From NCBI GenBank assembly GCA_963704405.1, contig OY969903.1, positions 1,736,001-1,800,000 of the forward strand: 64,000 nucleotides of DNA, written 5' to 3'. Under the pieces are notes generated by a model. It ran no database searches. It worked only from the letters and a program-made list of their open reading frames with translations, and was not told the origin of the DNA. Made by a program: the position numbers and the translations under genes. This document shows positions 26,763 to 36,591 of the stretch, piece by piece; position 1 is the first letter of the stretch, and each line of letters starts with the position of its first letter. Source of the stretch: MFD01213-c1 sp963704405 (lineage in GTDB: Bacteria; Planctomycetota; Phycisphaerae; Tepidisphaerales; Tepidisphaeraceae).

Positions 26763-27971
26763 TTAGCGTAGCACGCGCGTCTCGCCTGTGTCGAGGGCCG
26801 CTGGACACGGGCCCTGGCGTCTGTGCTCAGAATTATCACTGTGAACATGGAAGAGGCGCATGCAATTGGCGGCAGTTTGAGAGAGCAGCTCACCGGTCCG
26901 CCGTTGTGATTCTTCGAGCGTCATAGGGCCGTTAGCGATTGAGAAATATGCCGTGACGCCAAGGGGCAATGTCTGTTCTGCGCCATGGCCGATGGAGCCG
27001 GCAAGGACGATGCACGGCACGGCTGCCTGTTTGCAGAGCCGGGCGACGCCGACTGTTGCTTTGCCGGCCGCGCTGGACGCATCGAAGCAGCCTTCGGCGG
27101 TGAAACATAAGGCGGCCGTTGTGATGCGCTCAGGAAGATGAAGCGTATCTGCGATAAGCTCAAAGCCGTTGCGGAGGGTCGCGCCGAAGAAGGCGAGGAG
27201 TCCGAAACCCATGCCGCCTCCCGACCCGGCGCCGGGGGTGTTTGCTTCGGCAATCTTTCCTGTGCGCTGGGCGAGTGACTGGAGTTCGCGGTCGAGTTGT
27301 TCTGCGACGTCGGGCGACGCCCCTTTCTGCGGGCCGTAAACGCGAGCCGCGCCGTTTGGGCCAAACAGGGGATTTGTGACATCGTAGGCAGCGATGATTT
27401 CGATGCCGTTGGTGATTTCACCGCGTCCGTGTTTGATCATCAGGATGTTGGGGAGATCCCGGCCGCACAGGGGTTCGGTGGGGGAAGTGGGTTCACCGTC
27501 GTGAAGCAGGATGGTGAAGCCGCAGGCTTGGGCGCAGCCGATGCCCGCGTCGGTTGTTGCGCTTCCACCGATGCCGAGAATGATCTTGCGGGCGCCTTCG
27601 TGGATGGCGGCGGCGATCAGCTCGCCGACGCCGAAAGTCGTTGTATTGAGTGGATCGCGATCTTCCGGTTTTAAGAGCGCCAATCCGCTGGCGGCGGCCA
27701 TTTCGATGACGGCGGTTTTGTTGTCGCCGAGTATTCCAAAAGTCGCGTCGACTTTCATTTCAGGCAGTGGACCGGTCACGCGGCGGGTGATGAATCGGCC
27801 TCCGGTCGCCGTGACGAGAGCGGTCACGGTGCCTTCACCGCCGTCGGCGATGGGGCACAGATCGATGTCCGCCAGGGGAATGACCTGGCGAATTCCTTCA
27901 GCGATCGCGCCCGCCGCCTGGTGGGCCGTCAGCGAGGATTTGAATTTGTCCGGGACGATTAGAATTTTCAT
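26763..27971 (-). CDS. glycerate kinase (GlxK/GckA type 1)
   Basis: It phosphorylates D-glycerate to 2- or 3-phosphoglycerate. The start MKILIVPDKFKSSLTAHQAA (27971) matches the family; upstream codons are excluded. PIADGGEGTVTALVTATGG, EMAAASGLALL, ILGIGGSATTDAGIGCAQA and GAGSGGGMGFGLLAF are all diagnostic. The length is 402, versus about 380 usual. The last 16 residues (GPCPAALDTGETRVLR) are encoded by a repeat (26766-26813), which accounts for the extra length. Repeats also lie directly upstream of the start. Confidence 0.92.
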   Translation of the reverse strand: MKILIVPDKFKSSLTAHQAAGAIAEGIRQVIPLADIDLCPIADGGEGTVTALVTATGGRFITRRVTGPLPEMKVDATFGILGDNKTAVIEMAAASGLALLKPEDRDPLNTTTFGVGELIAAAIHEGARKIILGIGGSATTDAGIGCAQACGFTILLHDGEPTSPTEPLCGRDLPNILMIKHGRGEITNGIEIIAAYDVTNPLFGPNGAARVYGPQKGASPDVAEQLDRELQSLAQRTGKIAEANTPGAGSGGGMGFGLLAFFGATLRNGFELIADTLHLPERITTAALCFTAEGCFDASSAAGKATVGVARLCKQAAVPCIVLAGSIGHGAEQTLPLGVTAYFSIANGPMTLEESQRRTGELLSQTAANCMRLFHVHSDNSEHRRQGPCPAALDTGETRVLR

Positions 27972-27997
27972 GGCCGGTTTGCAGCATGGGACTTTGG

Positions 27998-28063
27998 CAA
28001 GCGAGACGCCTGTGTTACTGGGAAAACCTTCGCCGTGAAACGGACCTCTGATCCGTGCTCGGG
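27998..28063. repeat. two adjacent dispersed-repeat words upstream of the glycerate kinase gene
   Basis: GCAAGCGAGACGCCTGTGTT (about 27998-28017) matches, inverted, the glxK 3' end near 26765-26785. ACGGACCTCTGATCCGTGCT (about 28040-28059) is a degenerate version of the GGCC-palindrome element seen at 26348. The glycerate kinase gene is therefore flanked by related words on both sides. Confidence 0.5.
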
Positions 28064-28117
28064 CCATAAGGATAAATTACTGATGTGGATATCAAAAGCG
28101 ATTTCGTTCCCGTGATG

Positions 28118-29719
28118 CTAGCTCTCAGCTTTTATTATCCCCTTCACCAGCCCAGGCACATTAAACTGCTCCGCCTCCACTGCAGGATTCAGCCCTAGTT
28201 CCCGCATTGTCGCCGAAGTGATCGGCCCAATGCTTGCCAGCTTTGCTCCCGTTAGCTTTGCCTGCAAATCTTCCCCCAGCAGCCCCCAGAAATTCTTCAC
28301 CGTGCTGCTGCTGGTAAACGTGATCCAATCCACCTCGCCGGCTTCGATCGCTGCTACCAGTTCTTCCGGCAATGCCGCCACCGGCCGAGTCTCATAGATC
28401 GCCACATCTTCCACGATCGCCCCTGCCTGCTCGAGCTTTTCGCGGAGGATCTGTCGTGCGATGTCGGCTCGAAGGAGCAGGACGCGCTTGCCTTTCATGT
28501 CGGCCCGCGCGATCAGCGCTTCCGCCAGCGCCTCACCGACAAATTGCTCCGGTCGAATATCGACTCGCAGCGAAAGGTCTCTTTCAATCGCATCCGCCGT
28601 CGCATCACCGATCGCCGCGATTTTTGCCGTTCCAAATGCCCGCGCATCCAGCCCCAGCTCAAACAATCGTTGGCGGGCGAACATCACACCATTGGCGCTT
28701 GTGAAGACGATCCAGTCAAACTGCGGCTGTGATTGGGATGCCAACCCCCGCAGCACCGCATCAACGCGGCTCAAATCCGCCGCCGGCGATAACTCAATTG
28801 TCGGCGCTTCGAGGATATTCGCCCCCAGCTCGCTCAGCTTCGCCGACAATCCACTTGCCTGGTCGCGTGTCCGCGTCACCACAATCGTGCGGCCAAACAG
28901 CGGCCGCTGTTCAAACCAGTTCATCGTCTCGCGCATCGAAACCACGCGGCCGATGATCGTCATCGCCGGCGGTGAAATCTTTGCTTCCGCCACCCGCGCC
29001 GCCAGGTTGCTCACCGTCCCGACGATCGTCCGTTGCTTCGGTGTCGTTCCCCAGCGGATCGTCGCCGCCGGTGTGTCGGCGGACATCCCATGCTCCATTA
29101 GCTTCGCGCAAATCCGCGGGAGCGACTTCACGCCCATGTAAAACGCGATGCAGGGCAGTTTCGCCACCGCTGCCCAGTCGACATCCGATCCAGCGCCGGC
29201 GTCCCGGCCTTTCGCCTCGGTTTCTTTATATTGTTCTTCTTTCTCATGTCCTGTGATGAACGTGAAGCTCGAATTAAAATCCCGATGCGTCACCGGAATC
29301 CCCGCATACGCCGGCGCGGCGATTGCCGCCGTCACCCCTGGCACCACCTCAAACCGAATCTTCGCCGCCACCAGCGCTTCGCATTCTTCACCGCCTCGTC
29401 CAAATACGAATGGATCACCCCCTTTCAACCGCACCACCCGCCGGCCGGGCTGCTGTCTGGCCTGGTCGATCAGGAGTTGGTTGATCTGCTCCTGGGTCAT
29501 GGAATGCGCCGCCGCCCGCTTTCCAACATAGATTTTTTCGGCCTTGGAACAGTGCCTCATCAGGAGGGGGTTTGCCAGCGCGTCATAAATGACAACATCA
29601 GCAGATGCCAATAATGCCGCCCCCCGGACCGTAATCAGCCCGGGATCGCCCGGCCCTGCGCCGACAAGAAAAACCACCGAATCGTCAGAACCTGAAAAAT
29701 TGGAAGGATGCGATGTCAA
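28118..29719 (-). CDS. uroporphyrinogen-III C-methyltransferase / uroporphyrinogen-III synthase fusion (CobA-HemD)
   Basis: The N-terminal half (about 1-260) is SUMT: VGAGPGDPGLITVRGAALL, VRLKGGDPFVFGRGGEECEA, VVPGVTAAIAAPAYAGIPVT and IAFYMGVKSLPRI. It methylates uroporphyrinogen III to precorrin-2. The C-terminal half (about 275-533) is HemD-like: GRTIVVTRTRDQASGLSAKL, FDWIVFTSANGVMFARQRLF and DWITFTSSSTVKNF. It cyclises hydroxymethylbilane. The fusion links siroheme/cobalamin and heme branches and is known from several phyla. No other tetrapyrrole gene is adjacent. Confidence 0.93.
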   Translation of the reverse strand: MTSHPSNFSGSDDSVVFLVGAGPGDPGLITVRGAALLASADVVIYDALANPLLMRHCSKAEKIYVGKRAAAHSMTQEQINQLLIDQARQQPGRRVVRLKGGDPFVFGRGGEECEALVAAKIRFEVVPGVTAAIAAPAYAGIPVTHRDFNSSFTFITGHEKEEQYKETEAKGRDAGAGSDVDWAAVAKLPCIAFYMGVKSLPRICAKLMEHGMSADTPAATIRWGTTPKQRTIVGTVSNLAARVAEAKISPPAMTIIGRVVSMRETMNWFEQRPLFGRTIVVTRTRDQASGLSAKLSELGANILEAPTIELSPAADLSRVDAVLRGLASQSQPQFDWIVFTSANGVMFARQRLFELGLDARAFGTAKIAAIGDATADAIERDLSLRVDIRPEQFVGEALAEALIARADMKGKRVLLLRADIARQILREKLEQAGAIVEDVAIYETRPVAALPEELVAAIEAGEVDWITFTSSSTVKNFWGLLGEDLQAKLTGAKLASIGPITSATMRELGLNPAVEAEQFNVPGLVKGIIKAES

Positions 29720-29876
29720 ATCAGTCTCGAAGGTCTGGGAAAGCGAGGTAAACCGTGCCCATCCACCGGCCGATGAGAACAGTGTTGCCGATCGATTGAA
29801 CCGATTCTAGCGGCAACGGTTACAGGCCCAAAGCACTCGAACGATCGGTGCCGTTTTCACAAATCGCGGAGGAGCC

Positions 29877-30254
29877 ATGGTTGCAATCCTGAAGATGCCC
29901 CAGTCGGCCAACACCGAATCCAGTCTTCGCCTCGTCCCCGCAGCCGGCGGAGCCGAACGCCGCATCTTCCCGCGCAAAGAAGTGCATGCCCACATCCAGG
30001 GCAAGCGCATGGATCACAGCATTTCCGCCCGCCGAGAACCGCACCTCGCACTGAGCCTCCGCGACCTTTCCGCCGGCGGCCTGTCCGCAATCAGCCAGGC
30101 GCCTGTGCAGAGCGGTGAGCGAGTCAGCGTTTTTTTCCCTCCTCAGGGAATTAATCGCGGCTGGGACGCCACCGGCCGAGTCATCCGCTGCACCCCCAGC
30201 GGCATGGGCTATCGCATCGCCGTCGAATTCGATCCGATTTCGATGGCTGCATAA
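29877..30254 (+). CDS. PilZ-domain protein (putative cyclic-di-GMP receptor)
   Basis: PilZ domains bind cyclic-di-GMP through an RxxxR and a D/NxSxxG motif. Both are here: RRIFPRKEVHAHI (about 28-40) and LRDLSAGGLSAIS (about 61-73). The strand pattern afterwards (VSVFFPPQGI, TGRVIRCTPSGMGYRIAVEF) fits the beta barrel. At 125 residues there is nothing else in the protein. It is monocistronic, divergent from cobA-hemD, and ends at an intrinsic terminator. A role in motility or surface control alongside the flagellar genes is inference. Confidence 0.88.
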   Translation: MVAILKMPQSANTESSLRLVPAAGGAERRIFPRKEVHAHIQGKRMDHSISARREPHLALSLRDLSAGGLSAISQAPVQSGERVSVFFPPQGINRGWDATGRVIRCTPSGMGYRIAVEFDPISMAA

Positions 30255-30282
30255 GCGAACAACCATATTCAGGGGAAGAACC

Positions 30283-30311
30283 AAGACCGGCGCCGTGCCG
30301 GTCTTTTTTTT
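30283..30311 (+). terminator. intrinsic terminator after the PilZ gene
   Basis: AAGACCGGC (30283-30291) pairs perfectly with GCCGGTCTT (30297-30305) around a GCCGT loop, and a run of T follows to 30311. Confidence 0.9.
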
Positions 30312-30405
30312 GGTTAACAATGCGCCATAGAAAGTATGGCGGAGCCGTCTTGCGCGTGCCAACTGAAACGGCAGTTTAAAATCCGCGTTGAACGGGACGC
30401 CGGCT

Positions 30406-31950
30406 TTATACCGCCTTCACCAACACCCGGTTCCCCCGCGATTCCAGCACGACCAGTTTCGCCCCTGGCGCAACAAACCCGTTTTCGCTGATGACCGCAA
30501 CCGCCCGCGCATGTCCCACGGCCAGATCGGTAAACTCCGCCGACCCGCCCGGTTTCAATTCCGTAATCGCCCGGCCGACGGTTCCCACGCCCGGCCAATT
30601 ATTTTCCGGTGGGACGGCGGCTTCATCCAGCATCATTGTTCCGCCGCTGGTGGCGTTCAGGATCAGGCGATTGAAATAGGGCAGCCGTGGAAGGAACCGC
30701 CGCAGCCACATTGAAAGCAGCAGCGAACACGCCAGCCCGCCGGTGATGACGATCAGACCCTGGCGGACGTGAGCCCATGTTTCGCCCAGTCGCGGCAGTC
30801 CCCCCGGCAGGCCGCTCGGTTCTTTGCCGACAAAGGTCATCAGCAAGCCGATCAGCATCAATGCAATCCCCAGGACGGCGGAGACGCCGTGGCCGGGAAA
30901 AACAAAAACCTCAAACGCCAGCAGCGCCAGCCCGCCGAAGATGGCCACGAGCTCCCACCACTGCGCGTAGCCTGTGAGCAGCGGCACACCGATGAGCAGG
31001 CCCAGCGTCACAATTGCCGTCGCCTCGGCTGCGCCGTGTCCCGGACTGCTGAGCGTAATGTAGATGGAGGTCAAAAACAGGCTGAGCAAGATGCCGCGGA
31101 CCGCCCCGTTGCTGAGCACTTCGACAAACTGCTCGCCTGAGCCGGGAGTCAGGTCGGCGATCAATTGCAGGCCGCGCTCGCTCGCCAGTGATTCCGGCGA
31201 GGCTGCGAGGCCGTGGGAAAGTCCAAGCTTTACGGCTTCATCCGCCTGGAGGGTCAGCAGCGTTTCCGGTCCATCCACAGGATCGGGCACGCCGGCGACC
31301 GGCTTCCATCCCTCGGCTGACAATTTCGCAAACTCCGCCTCATCGACAAATCGCCGATCCGCCTTGGGACTTTGCATCCAATGAACGACGCGCTGTGAGA
31401 TCACCATCGATTCCAGCAGCAACGGGTCATATCCATTTCGCGAAGCGCTGGCGTCAAAATCGCTGACGATCGGGCTTTCCGCCTTCGCCCGTTCCGCCGC
31501 CGGCATGGGGTCCAGATGCCCACCGACATCGAAGACAATCGGCGCACAATCGCCTACCACCGAGCCCGGCGACATGACAATTTCATTGCAGGCCACTGCG
31601 ATCATCGCGCCGGCGGAATATGCCTTGTTGCGAATAAACGCGATCACGTGCAGGTCATCCTGCCGCCGAAGAAACTGCGAAATCTCAAGCCCGGCCGTCA
31701 CCAATCCGCCTGGTGTATCCAGGTCCAGAATAACTGTCTTCGCCCCAAGCTGGCGCGCTTCAGCGAATTTTCGAAACAAGGAATCGCGCGTGTAATCGTC
31801 AACCTGCCCGTGCAACGCAATCACTGCCGCTGGCGCAGCAATAGCTGCGGGCGAAGTGGCCGGCGTTTCCCCGCGCGATTCCGGCACTGCGCCGGGCAAC
31901 GAAACAAGCATCAATGCGAAGATAAACAAGAAATGGCGATGCATATCCAA
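30406..31950 (-). CDS. NfeD-like membrane-bound serine protease (ClpP-class, NfeD1b type)
   Basis: These proteases cleave membrane-associated proteins and often act with a stomatin. The 514-residue protein has a signal segment (about 5-24). A ClpP-fold domain follows, with VILDLDTPGGLVTAGLEISQ and the nucleophile in NKAYSAGAMIAVACNEIVM (Ser112). Four or five membrane helices come next (about 285-420), then a C-terminal NfeD OB-fold with GTVGRAITELKPGGSAEF and GAKLVVLESRGNRVLVK. No stomatin gene is adjacent, which is less usual. The gene faces the PilZ gene tail to tail. Confidence 0.9.
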   Translation of the reverse strand: MDMHRHFLFIFALMLVSLPGAVPESRGETPATSPAAIAAPAAVIALHGQVDDYTRDSLFRKFAEARQLGAKTVILDLDTPGGLVTAGLEISQFLRRQDDLHVIAFIRNKAYSAGAMIAVACNEIVMSPGSVVGDCAPIVFDVGGHLDPMPAAERAKAESPIVSDFDASASRNGYDPLLLESMVISQRVVHWMQSPKADRRFVDEAEFAKLSAEGWKPVAGVPDPVDGPETLLTLQADEAVKLGLSHGLAASPESLASERGLQLIADLTPGSGEQFVEVLSNGAVRGILLSLFLTSIYITLSSPGHGAAEATAIVTLGLLIGVPLLTGYAQWWELVAIFGGLALLAFEVFVFPGHGVSAVLGIALMLIGLLMTFVGKEPSGLPGGLPRLGETWAHVRQGLIVITGGLACSLLLSMWLRRFLPRLPYFNRLILNATSGGTMMLDEAAVPPENNWPGVGTVGRAITELKPGGSAEFTDLAVGHARAVAVISENGFVAPGAKLVVLESRGNRVLVKAV

Positions 31951-32055
31951 TGAATTGTATCACGCCGGAGAAGCGGCGGGGGGATTAGAAGAAGATTGGT
32001 TTTTTCGAACTTACTCTCCCGCCCCGGCAGTCCGGAAAAAGTGAGCGGTTATGAG

Positions 32056-33090
32056 TTACGGATTTTGAGCTACCGCCATGGCAATCAACTTCTCCAAAGT
32101 CCGCTGAGCCCGCCCTGAATCGATCGCTGCCGCTGCCGCTACCATGCCGTCCTGTAAATTTGCCACGGACCCCGCGACAACCAGCGCCGCCGCCGCATTC
32201 AGAACAGCGATATCGCGCATCGGTCCCTTTTCCCCCGCCAGCACGCGTGTCATCGCTTTGGCGGCTTCCTCCACGCTCGACACCTGGAGATCCGACAGCC
32301 GCGCATACGGCATCCCCAAATCTTTCGGATCAAGCTTCCACGTAGCGATGTGGCCATTTTTCAATTCACTCACCCGCGTCGGCCCGAGCGTCGAAAGCTC
32401 ATCCAGTCCATCGTCAGCATGAACAACCCACGCCCGCTCGCTCCCCAGTTCGCGAAGAACTGTCGCCAGGCGGTCCGTCAGTTCCGGCGCAAACACACCG
32501 AGCAGTTGATGCCGCGCGCGAGCCGGGTTCGTGAGCGGCCCCAGGAGATTGAAGATCGTCGGGATTCCGAGCGACGTTCGCGCGGTTCCCACGAACTTCA
32601 TCGCCGGGTGATGATAGCGGGCGAAGGCGAAACAGATGTTCGCATCTGCCAGGCACCTGTTCAGAAGCTCATGCGGCAGTTCCAGCTTCAGGCCAAGTTT
32701 TTCCAGAACATCGGCTGATCCGGATTTGCTAGAGGCGCTGCGGTTGCCATGTTTCACAACCTTCACACCGGCCGCCGCGACAATAATGGCGGCGGCGGTC
32801 GACACATTGAATGTGCCGCGCACATCACCACCCGTCCCGCAGGTGTCGATGATGACATCTTCGCGATTGCAGCCGATCGGCACCGCCTTTTCCCGCATCA
32901 CTGTCGCCGCGCCCACCAGTTCTTCAACAGTTGTCCCCTTGGCGGCCAGCCCGACCAGCAGCCCGCCGATCTGAGCATCGCTGGCTTCGCCGGACATGAT
33001 GTGCGCGAACGCTTCGCGAGCTTCATCGCGCGTGAGGTCTTCCCGCCGGCATAGTTTCAGGAGAATTTCGCGGAAGATGATGGACATCAC
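32056..33090 (-). CDS. trpD: anthranilate phosphoribosyltransferase
   Basis: TrpD joins anthranilate to PRPP in tryptophan synthesis. The PRPP site CGTGGDVRGTFNVSTAAA starts at residue 84, and KHGNRSASSKSGSADVLEKL follows with the catalytic-site residues. FAFARYHHPAMKFVGTAR, GIPTIFNLLGPLTNPA and VVHADDGLDELSTLGPT are also present. The 344-residue length is normal. No other trp gene is in the window. It is upstream of nfeD on the same strand with a 105-base gap. Confidence 0.95.
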   Translation of the reverse strand: MMSIIFREILLKLCRREDLTRDEAREAFAHIMSGEASDAQIGGLLVGLAAKGTTVEELVGAATVMREKAVPIGCNREDVIIDTCGTGGDVRGTFNVSTAAAIIVAAAGVKVVKHGNRSASSKSGSADVLEKLGLKLELPHELLNRCLADANICFAFARYHHPAMKFVGTARTSLGIPTIFNLLGPLTNPARARHQLLGVFAPELTDRLATVLRELGSERAWVVHADDGLDELSTLGPTRVSELKNGHIATWKLDPKDLGMPYARLSDLQVSSVEEAAKAMTRVLAGEKGPMRDIAVLNAAAALVVAGSVANLQDGMVAAAAAIDSGRAQRTLEKLIAMAVAQNP

Positions 33091-33198
33091 TGTGTTCCAA
33101 ACCGGCGAATTTGCAGATGGATCGCGCGATCGCCACTCGGTTCAGTCATTGCAACGTTCGCTGCGCTGTCACCGGAATTCGCGTTTGATAGACCTGGC

Positions 33199-34367
33199 TT
33201 ATGCGACAACAGTCGCCCCTTCGGTTGCCGTCGTCACAAAGATGCCCGGCTGCTTGCCATACTTGGCCGGATAAATCTGATTCAGATGTGCCGTCACCGC
33301 CTCCACGCTCCGTGGTTGAACCAGCGCCACAATGCACCCTCCAAAACCGCCTCCGGTCATGCGAGCGCCATACACACCTTTCACCTTCATCGCTTCTTCC
33401 ACAAGAAAATCCAGCTCTTCCACGCTCACTTCATAATCATCGCGAAGCGAATTGTGGCTCTGCACCATCAGCTCGCCGACGCGTTCATATTGGTGGGCGG
33501 TAATCAATCGGGCGGCTTCGGTCGTGCGGGCGATTTCACCCACCACATGCCGGCAGCGCCGAAAGACGACATCGTCCAGCTTTCCTTTGGCCGCTTGCAC
33601 CTGGGCCATCGTCACATCGCGCAGCGCCTTGATTTCCGGATTCGATTGACGGAAGTGCGCCACTCCTTCCTCGCACTGCCGCCGCCGCTCGGCGTATTCA
33701 CCGCCGGACAACTCGTGCTTCACCATGCTGTTGACGATCACCACGCGCAGCTCGCTGGAATTGAGCGGGATGTACTGCTTGGACAGATCGCGGCAATCCA
33801 GCAGCAACGCATGATTCGCCTTTCCGCTCGCAACGATCGTCTGATCCATGATGCCGCAAGGCACCAGCGCAAATTCATGCTCAGCCTTCTGGCTGAGCAA
33901 GGCGATTCGCTGGGCGTCCATGGTCGTGCCGGCGAGCGCCAAAACGCGCGGGCCGTACCCACTTCGATCGCCGCGCTGCTGGAAAGCCCGCCGCCCACAG
34001 GCAGTGTATTGGAGATCAGCGCATCCATCCCCGTCAGTGGAATCCCCGCCCCGACCAACCCGGCGGCGACGCCCTTGGAATAATTCGCCCATTTTGGCTC
34101 GCCGCGGGTGATCTTCTGCTGAACTGAGAATTCGGCGATCTGACCGGGAAAGACAGTCGATGCAAGGCGAACCTTGCCATCCGGCCGCGATCGGCAGACG
34201 ATGTCCACCTCCGGTTCAATCGCCATCGGAAAGACAAACCCGTCGTTGTAATCCGTATGCTCCCCGATGAGATTGACCCGCCCCGGCGCCCGCACGATAT
34301 GCACAATGCCTTCAGCGCCAAAAATCTCAGCGAATTGTTTCTTGATTGTCTCGTATTGATCTGCCAT
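33199..34367 (-). pseudogene. galK: galactokinase (GalK), broken by one frameshift
   Basis: GalK phosphorylates galactose in the Leloir pathway. The first frame gives RAPGRVNLIGEHTDYNDGFV (about 26-45) and NTLPVGGGLSSSAAIEVGTA. Near 33945-33949 the frame changes, and the second frame resumes with VLALAGTTMDAQRIALLSQK and runs to GARMTGGGFGGCIVALV and the stop at 33199. One base added in GCCCGCGCG-GTTTTG rejoins the frames as ARAVLALAG, giving about 390 residues, normal for GalK. All three GHMP motifs are intact. I regard the break as artificial. It diverges from tmk. Confidence 0.92.
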
Positions 34368-34606
34368 GCGGCGAATGTACGAGTGAGCCGTGGGGGGGTC
34401 AAGGTTAAGATCGGGAGGTCAACCGCGGCCAGACGGATTGGGGATTACACCAAGCCGGTGTAATATCGTTGCATGGTCAGCGCCGCATCTATAACTTCAA
34501 CTGAGCTTGCCCGGCATACAGCCATTCAATGGACTCCGGAACTCTATCAAGCCATCAATAATCGTGTCCTTCCGCCACAGAATTAACCTTATTTGACAAG
34601 CTGCTG
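34368..34606. other. divergent intergenic region between galK and tmk
   Basis: The 239 bases should hold both promoters, but I saw no convincing pair. A 37-codon frame (34473-34586, MVSAASITSTELARHTAIQW) is open. It lacks a ribosome binding site and a recognisable product, so I do not call it a gene. Confidence 0.3.
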
Positions 34607-35312
34607 ATGCCCCATTCCCCCGGCATATTCATCGTATTCGACGGCGGCGAAGGCTGCGGCAAAAGCACGCAGGCGCGACTGCTCAAAGATGCCCTGGCGG
34701 CAACCGGACGCAGCATTGTGCCCGTCCGCGATCCCGGCACTACCGTCATCGGCGAGCAAATCCGCGCCATCCTGCTCGATCCCGCGCATGGCGAAATGGC
34801 CATGCGCTGCGAGATGCTCCTCTACATGGCCGCCCGGCGCAGCTCATGAAAGAGATCGTTCTGCCCGCACTGCAGGGAGGCGATATCGTCATCAGCGACC
34901 GGTTCGTTTCCAGCACGCTGGCCTACCAGCTTGGCGGCGATGGACTCACCAGCGATGAAATTATCCGCGTCGCCGAAGCCGCCGTCAGCGGCCGCTGGCC
35001 CGATCTGACGATCATTCTCGACATGCCCACAGAGGGAAGCGCCGCCCGCGTGCGCCGAAATTCGCCCGCGCCTCAGCCGATCCCGCGGCGGTGATGGAGA
35101 TCGACCGGATCGAGCGACGTCCAAAGGCCTATCATGAACAGGTGCGCCAAAATTACCTGGCGCAGGTCCGCGCCATGCCCGATCGCTATCGCGTCGTAAA
35201 TGCGGATCGATCGGCGGAGGAAGTTCATAAAGATGTCCTGGCCGCGGTGGACGAAATGCTTAAAGCTTCGGAAAATACTGTTGAACAAACACCGACAGAA
35301 AAATTTGAATAA
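34607..35312 (+). pseudogene. tmk: thymidylate kinase (Tmk), broken by two frameshifts
   Basis: Tmk phosphorylates dTMP to dTDP. Three frames carry successive parts. The first has FIVFDGGEGCGKSTQARLLK (P-loop) and VRDPGTTVIGEQIRAILLD. From about 34840 the second has LMKEIVLPALQGGDIVISDR, FVSSTLAYQLGGDG and LTIILDMPTE. From about 35050 the third has PKFARASADPAAVMEIDRIE and the C-terminal helices to 35312. One lost base at each junction (CGC[C]AG and CGC[C]CG) explains both, giving about 235 residues. An essential gene with two breaks and no other decay points to sequence error. holB follows, a common pairing. Confidence 0.92.
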
Positions 35313-35455
35313 CCCATGCTCTAATGACAAAACCAATATTCCCCATTCTCTCTCCTCCTGCCTTGGCGGCCTCCGCGTCTTGGCGTTCAATCATATTTTT
35401 CCCTTTTACCTCCCAGCAATAACAGCCCCACGCGCGGCCAATTGAACACAGAAGT

Positions 35456-36469
35456 ATGCGAACGCTTGACGACATTTTCGGGCAGGACGTCGCGCTGGCC
35501 CAATTGCGACGGGCATACCTCATGGACCGGCTGCCACATGGATTGATCTTTGCCGGGCCCGTCGGTGTGGGCAAGGCGACCACAGCCGCCGCCCTGGGCG
35601 GGCTGTTTCTTTGCGAGCGGCCCAAAGCTGATCATCCGTGCGGCACGTGTGAAAGCTGCCGCATTTTCGCCGCCGGCAATCACCCGGATTTTCACATCAT
35701 CACCAAGGAATTGATTCGCTATCACGACAAGACTGGCAAGTCGAAAGGGATCGATCTTTCAATTCACGTCATCCGCCCTGAAGTCGTCGACAAAGCCGCC
35801 ATGAAGCCGGCGATGGGCAAAGGAAAAGTCTTCGTCATCGAGCAGGCCGAACTGATGAACCCGGCGGCGCAAAACTCCCTCCTCAAGACCCTCGAGGAGC
35901 CGCCGGGAAGGGCGCTGATCGTTCTGCTGACCGATCAGCCTGGCCAACTCCTCCCGACGATCCGCAGCCGCTGCCAGACCGTCCGATTCGCAGCGCTGGA
36001 CGATGCGACGGTTATTCGCGAACTTCAAAAACGCGGAATCTCAAATCCCCAGGCCGCCGACGCTGTCCGCTTCGCTTCAGGCTCCCTCGGTGTAGCCATG
36101 CGCTGGATTGAAGACGGCGTGATCGAACCCGCACGCCAGCTTGTCAATCATCTCGATGCCATCTTCAATGGCCAACCCGCCGCCGATCTCCCCGAGTTCT
36201 TCAAAGCCGCCGCCGATGCCTATGCCGAAAAACAGTTGCAGCGCGATGAACTCGGGAGCAAGGACCAGGCAACCCGCGAAGGTCTGACGCTCTTCCTGAA
36301 ACTCGCCGGCGACCACATTCGGCGGCGCCTCACTGGCGACATGACGCCTGATGACCTCGAACGGGCCTGCTCCGCAATCGACGCCCTTGCCCGCGCTGAG
36401 GAATATTTAGATGCGAACGTAAATATTCCGCTGGTTTTTCAGCAATTGACCGTCGCGCTGGAACAGTAA
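35456..36469 (+). CDS. holB: DNA polymerase III subunit delta'
   Basis: Delta' is part of the clamp loader. The 337-residue protein has the AAA+ P-loop GLIFAGPVGVGKATTAAALG (about 29-48). A four-cysteine zinc module (C53, C62, C65, C68 in HPCGTCESCRIF) follows, then QAELMNPAAQNSLLKTLEEP. RSRCQTVRFAALDD marks the sensor region. The C-terminal half is helical, as in clamp-loader collar domains. It follows tmk by 143 bases; tmk-holB is a widespread arrangement. Confidence 0.92.
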   Translation: MRTLDDIFGQDVALAQLRRAYLMDRLPHGLIFAGPVGVGKATTAAALGGLFLCERPKADHPCGTCESCRIFAAGNHPDFHIITKELIRYHDKTGKSKGIDLSIHVIRPEVVDKAAMKPAMGKGKVFVIEQAELMNPAAQNSLLKTLEEPPGRALIVLLTDQPGQLLPTIRSRCQTVRFAALDDATVIRELQKRGISNPQAADAVRFASGSLGVAMRWIEDGVIEPARQLVNHLDAIFNGQPAADLPEFFKAAADAYAEKQLQRDELGSKDQATREGLTLFLKLAGDHIRRRLTGDMTPDDLERACSAIDALARAEEYLDANVNIPLVFQQLTVALEQ

Positions 36470-36591
36470 TGCCTGCGATTGCTTTTGGCAGGGGAATCAC
36501 GAAGAAGATTGGCCCGCCGCACCTTGAAGATTGCGGGCCGGCCCGCGCCGATCTAGCATCCCTCCATCACATTTACCCCGGGAGGCGCCCA

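Noticed and set aside
34473..34586. 37-codon frame between galK and tmk
   Set aside because: No ribosome binding site and no recognisable features.
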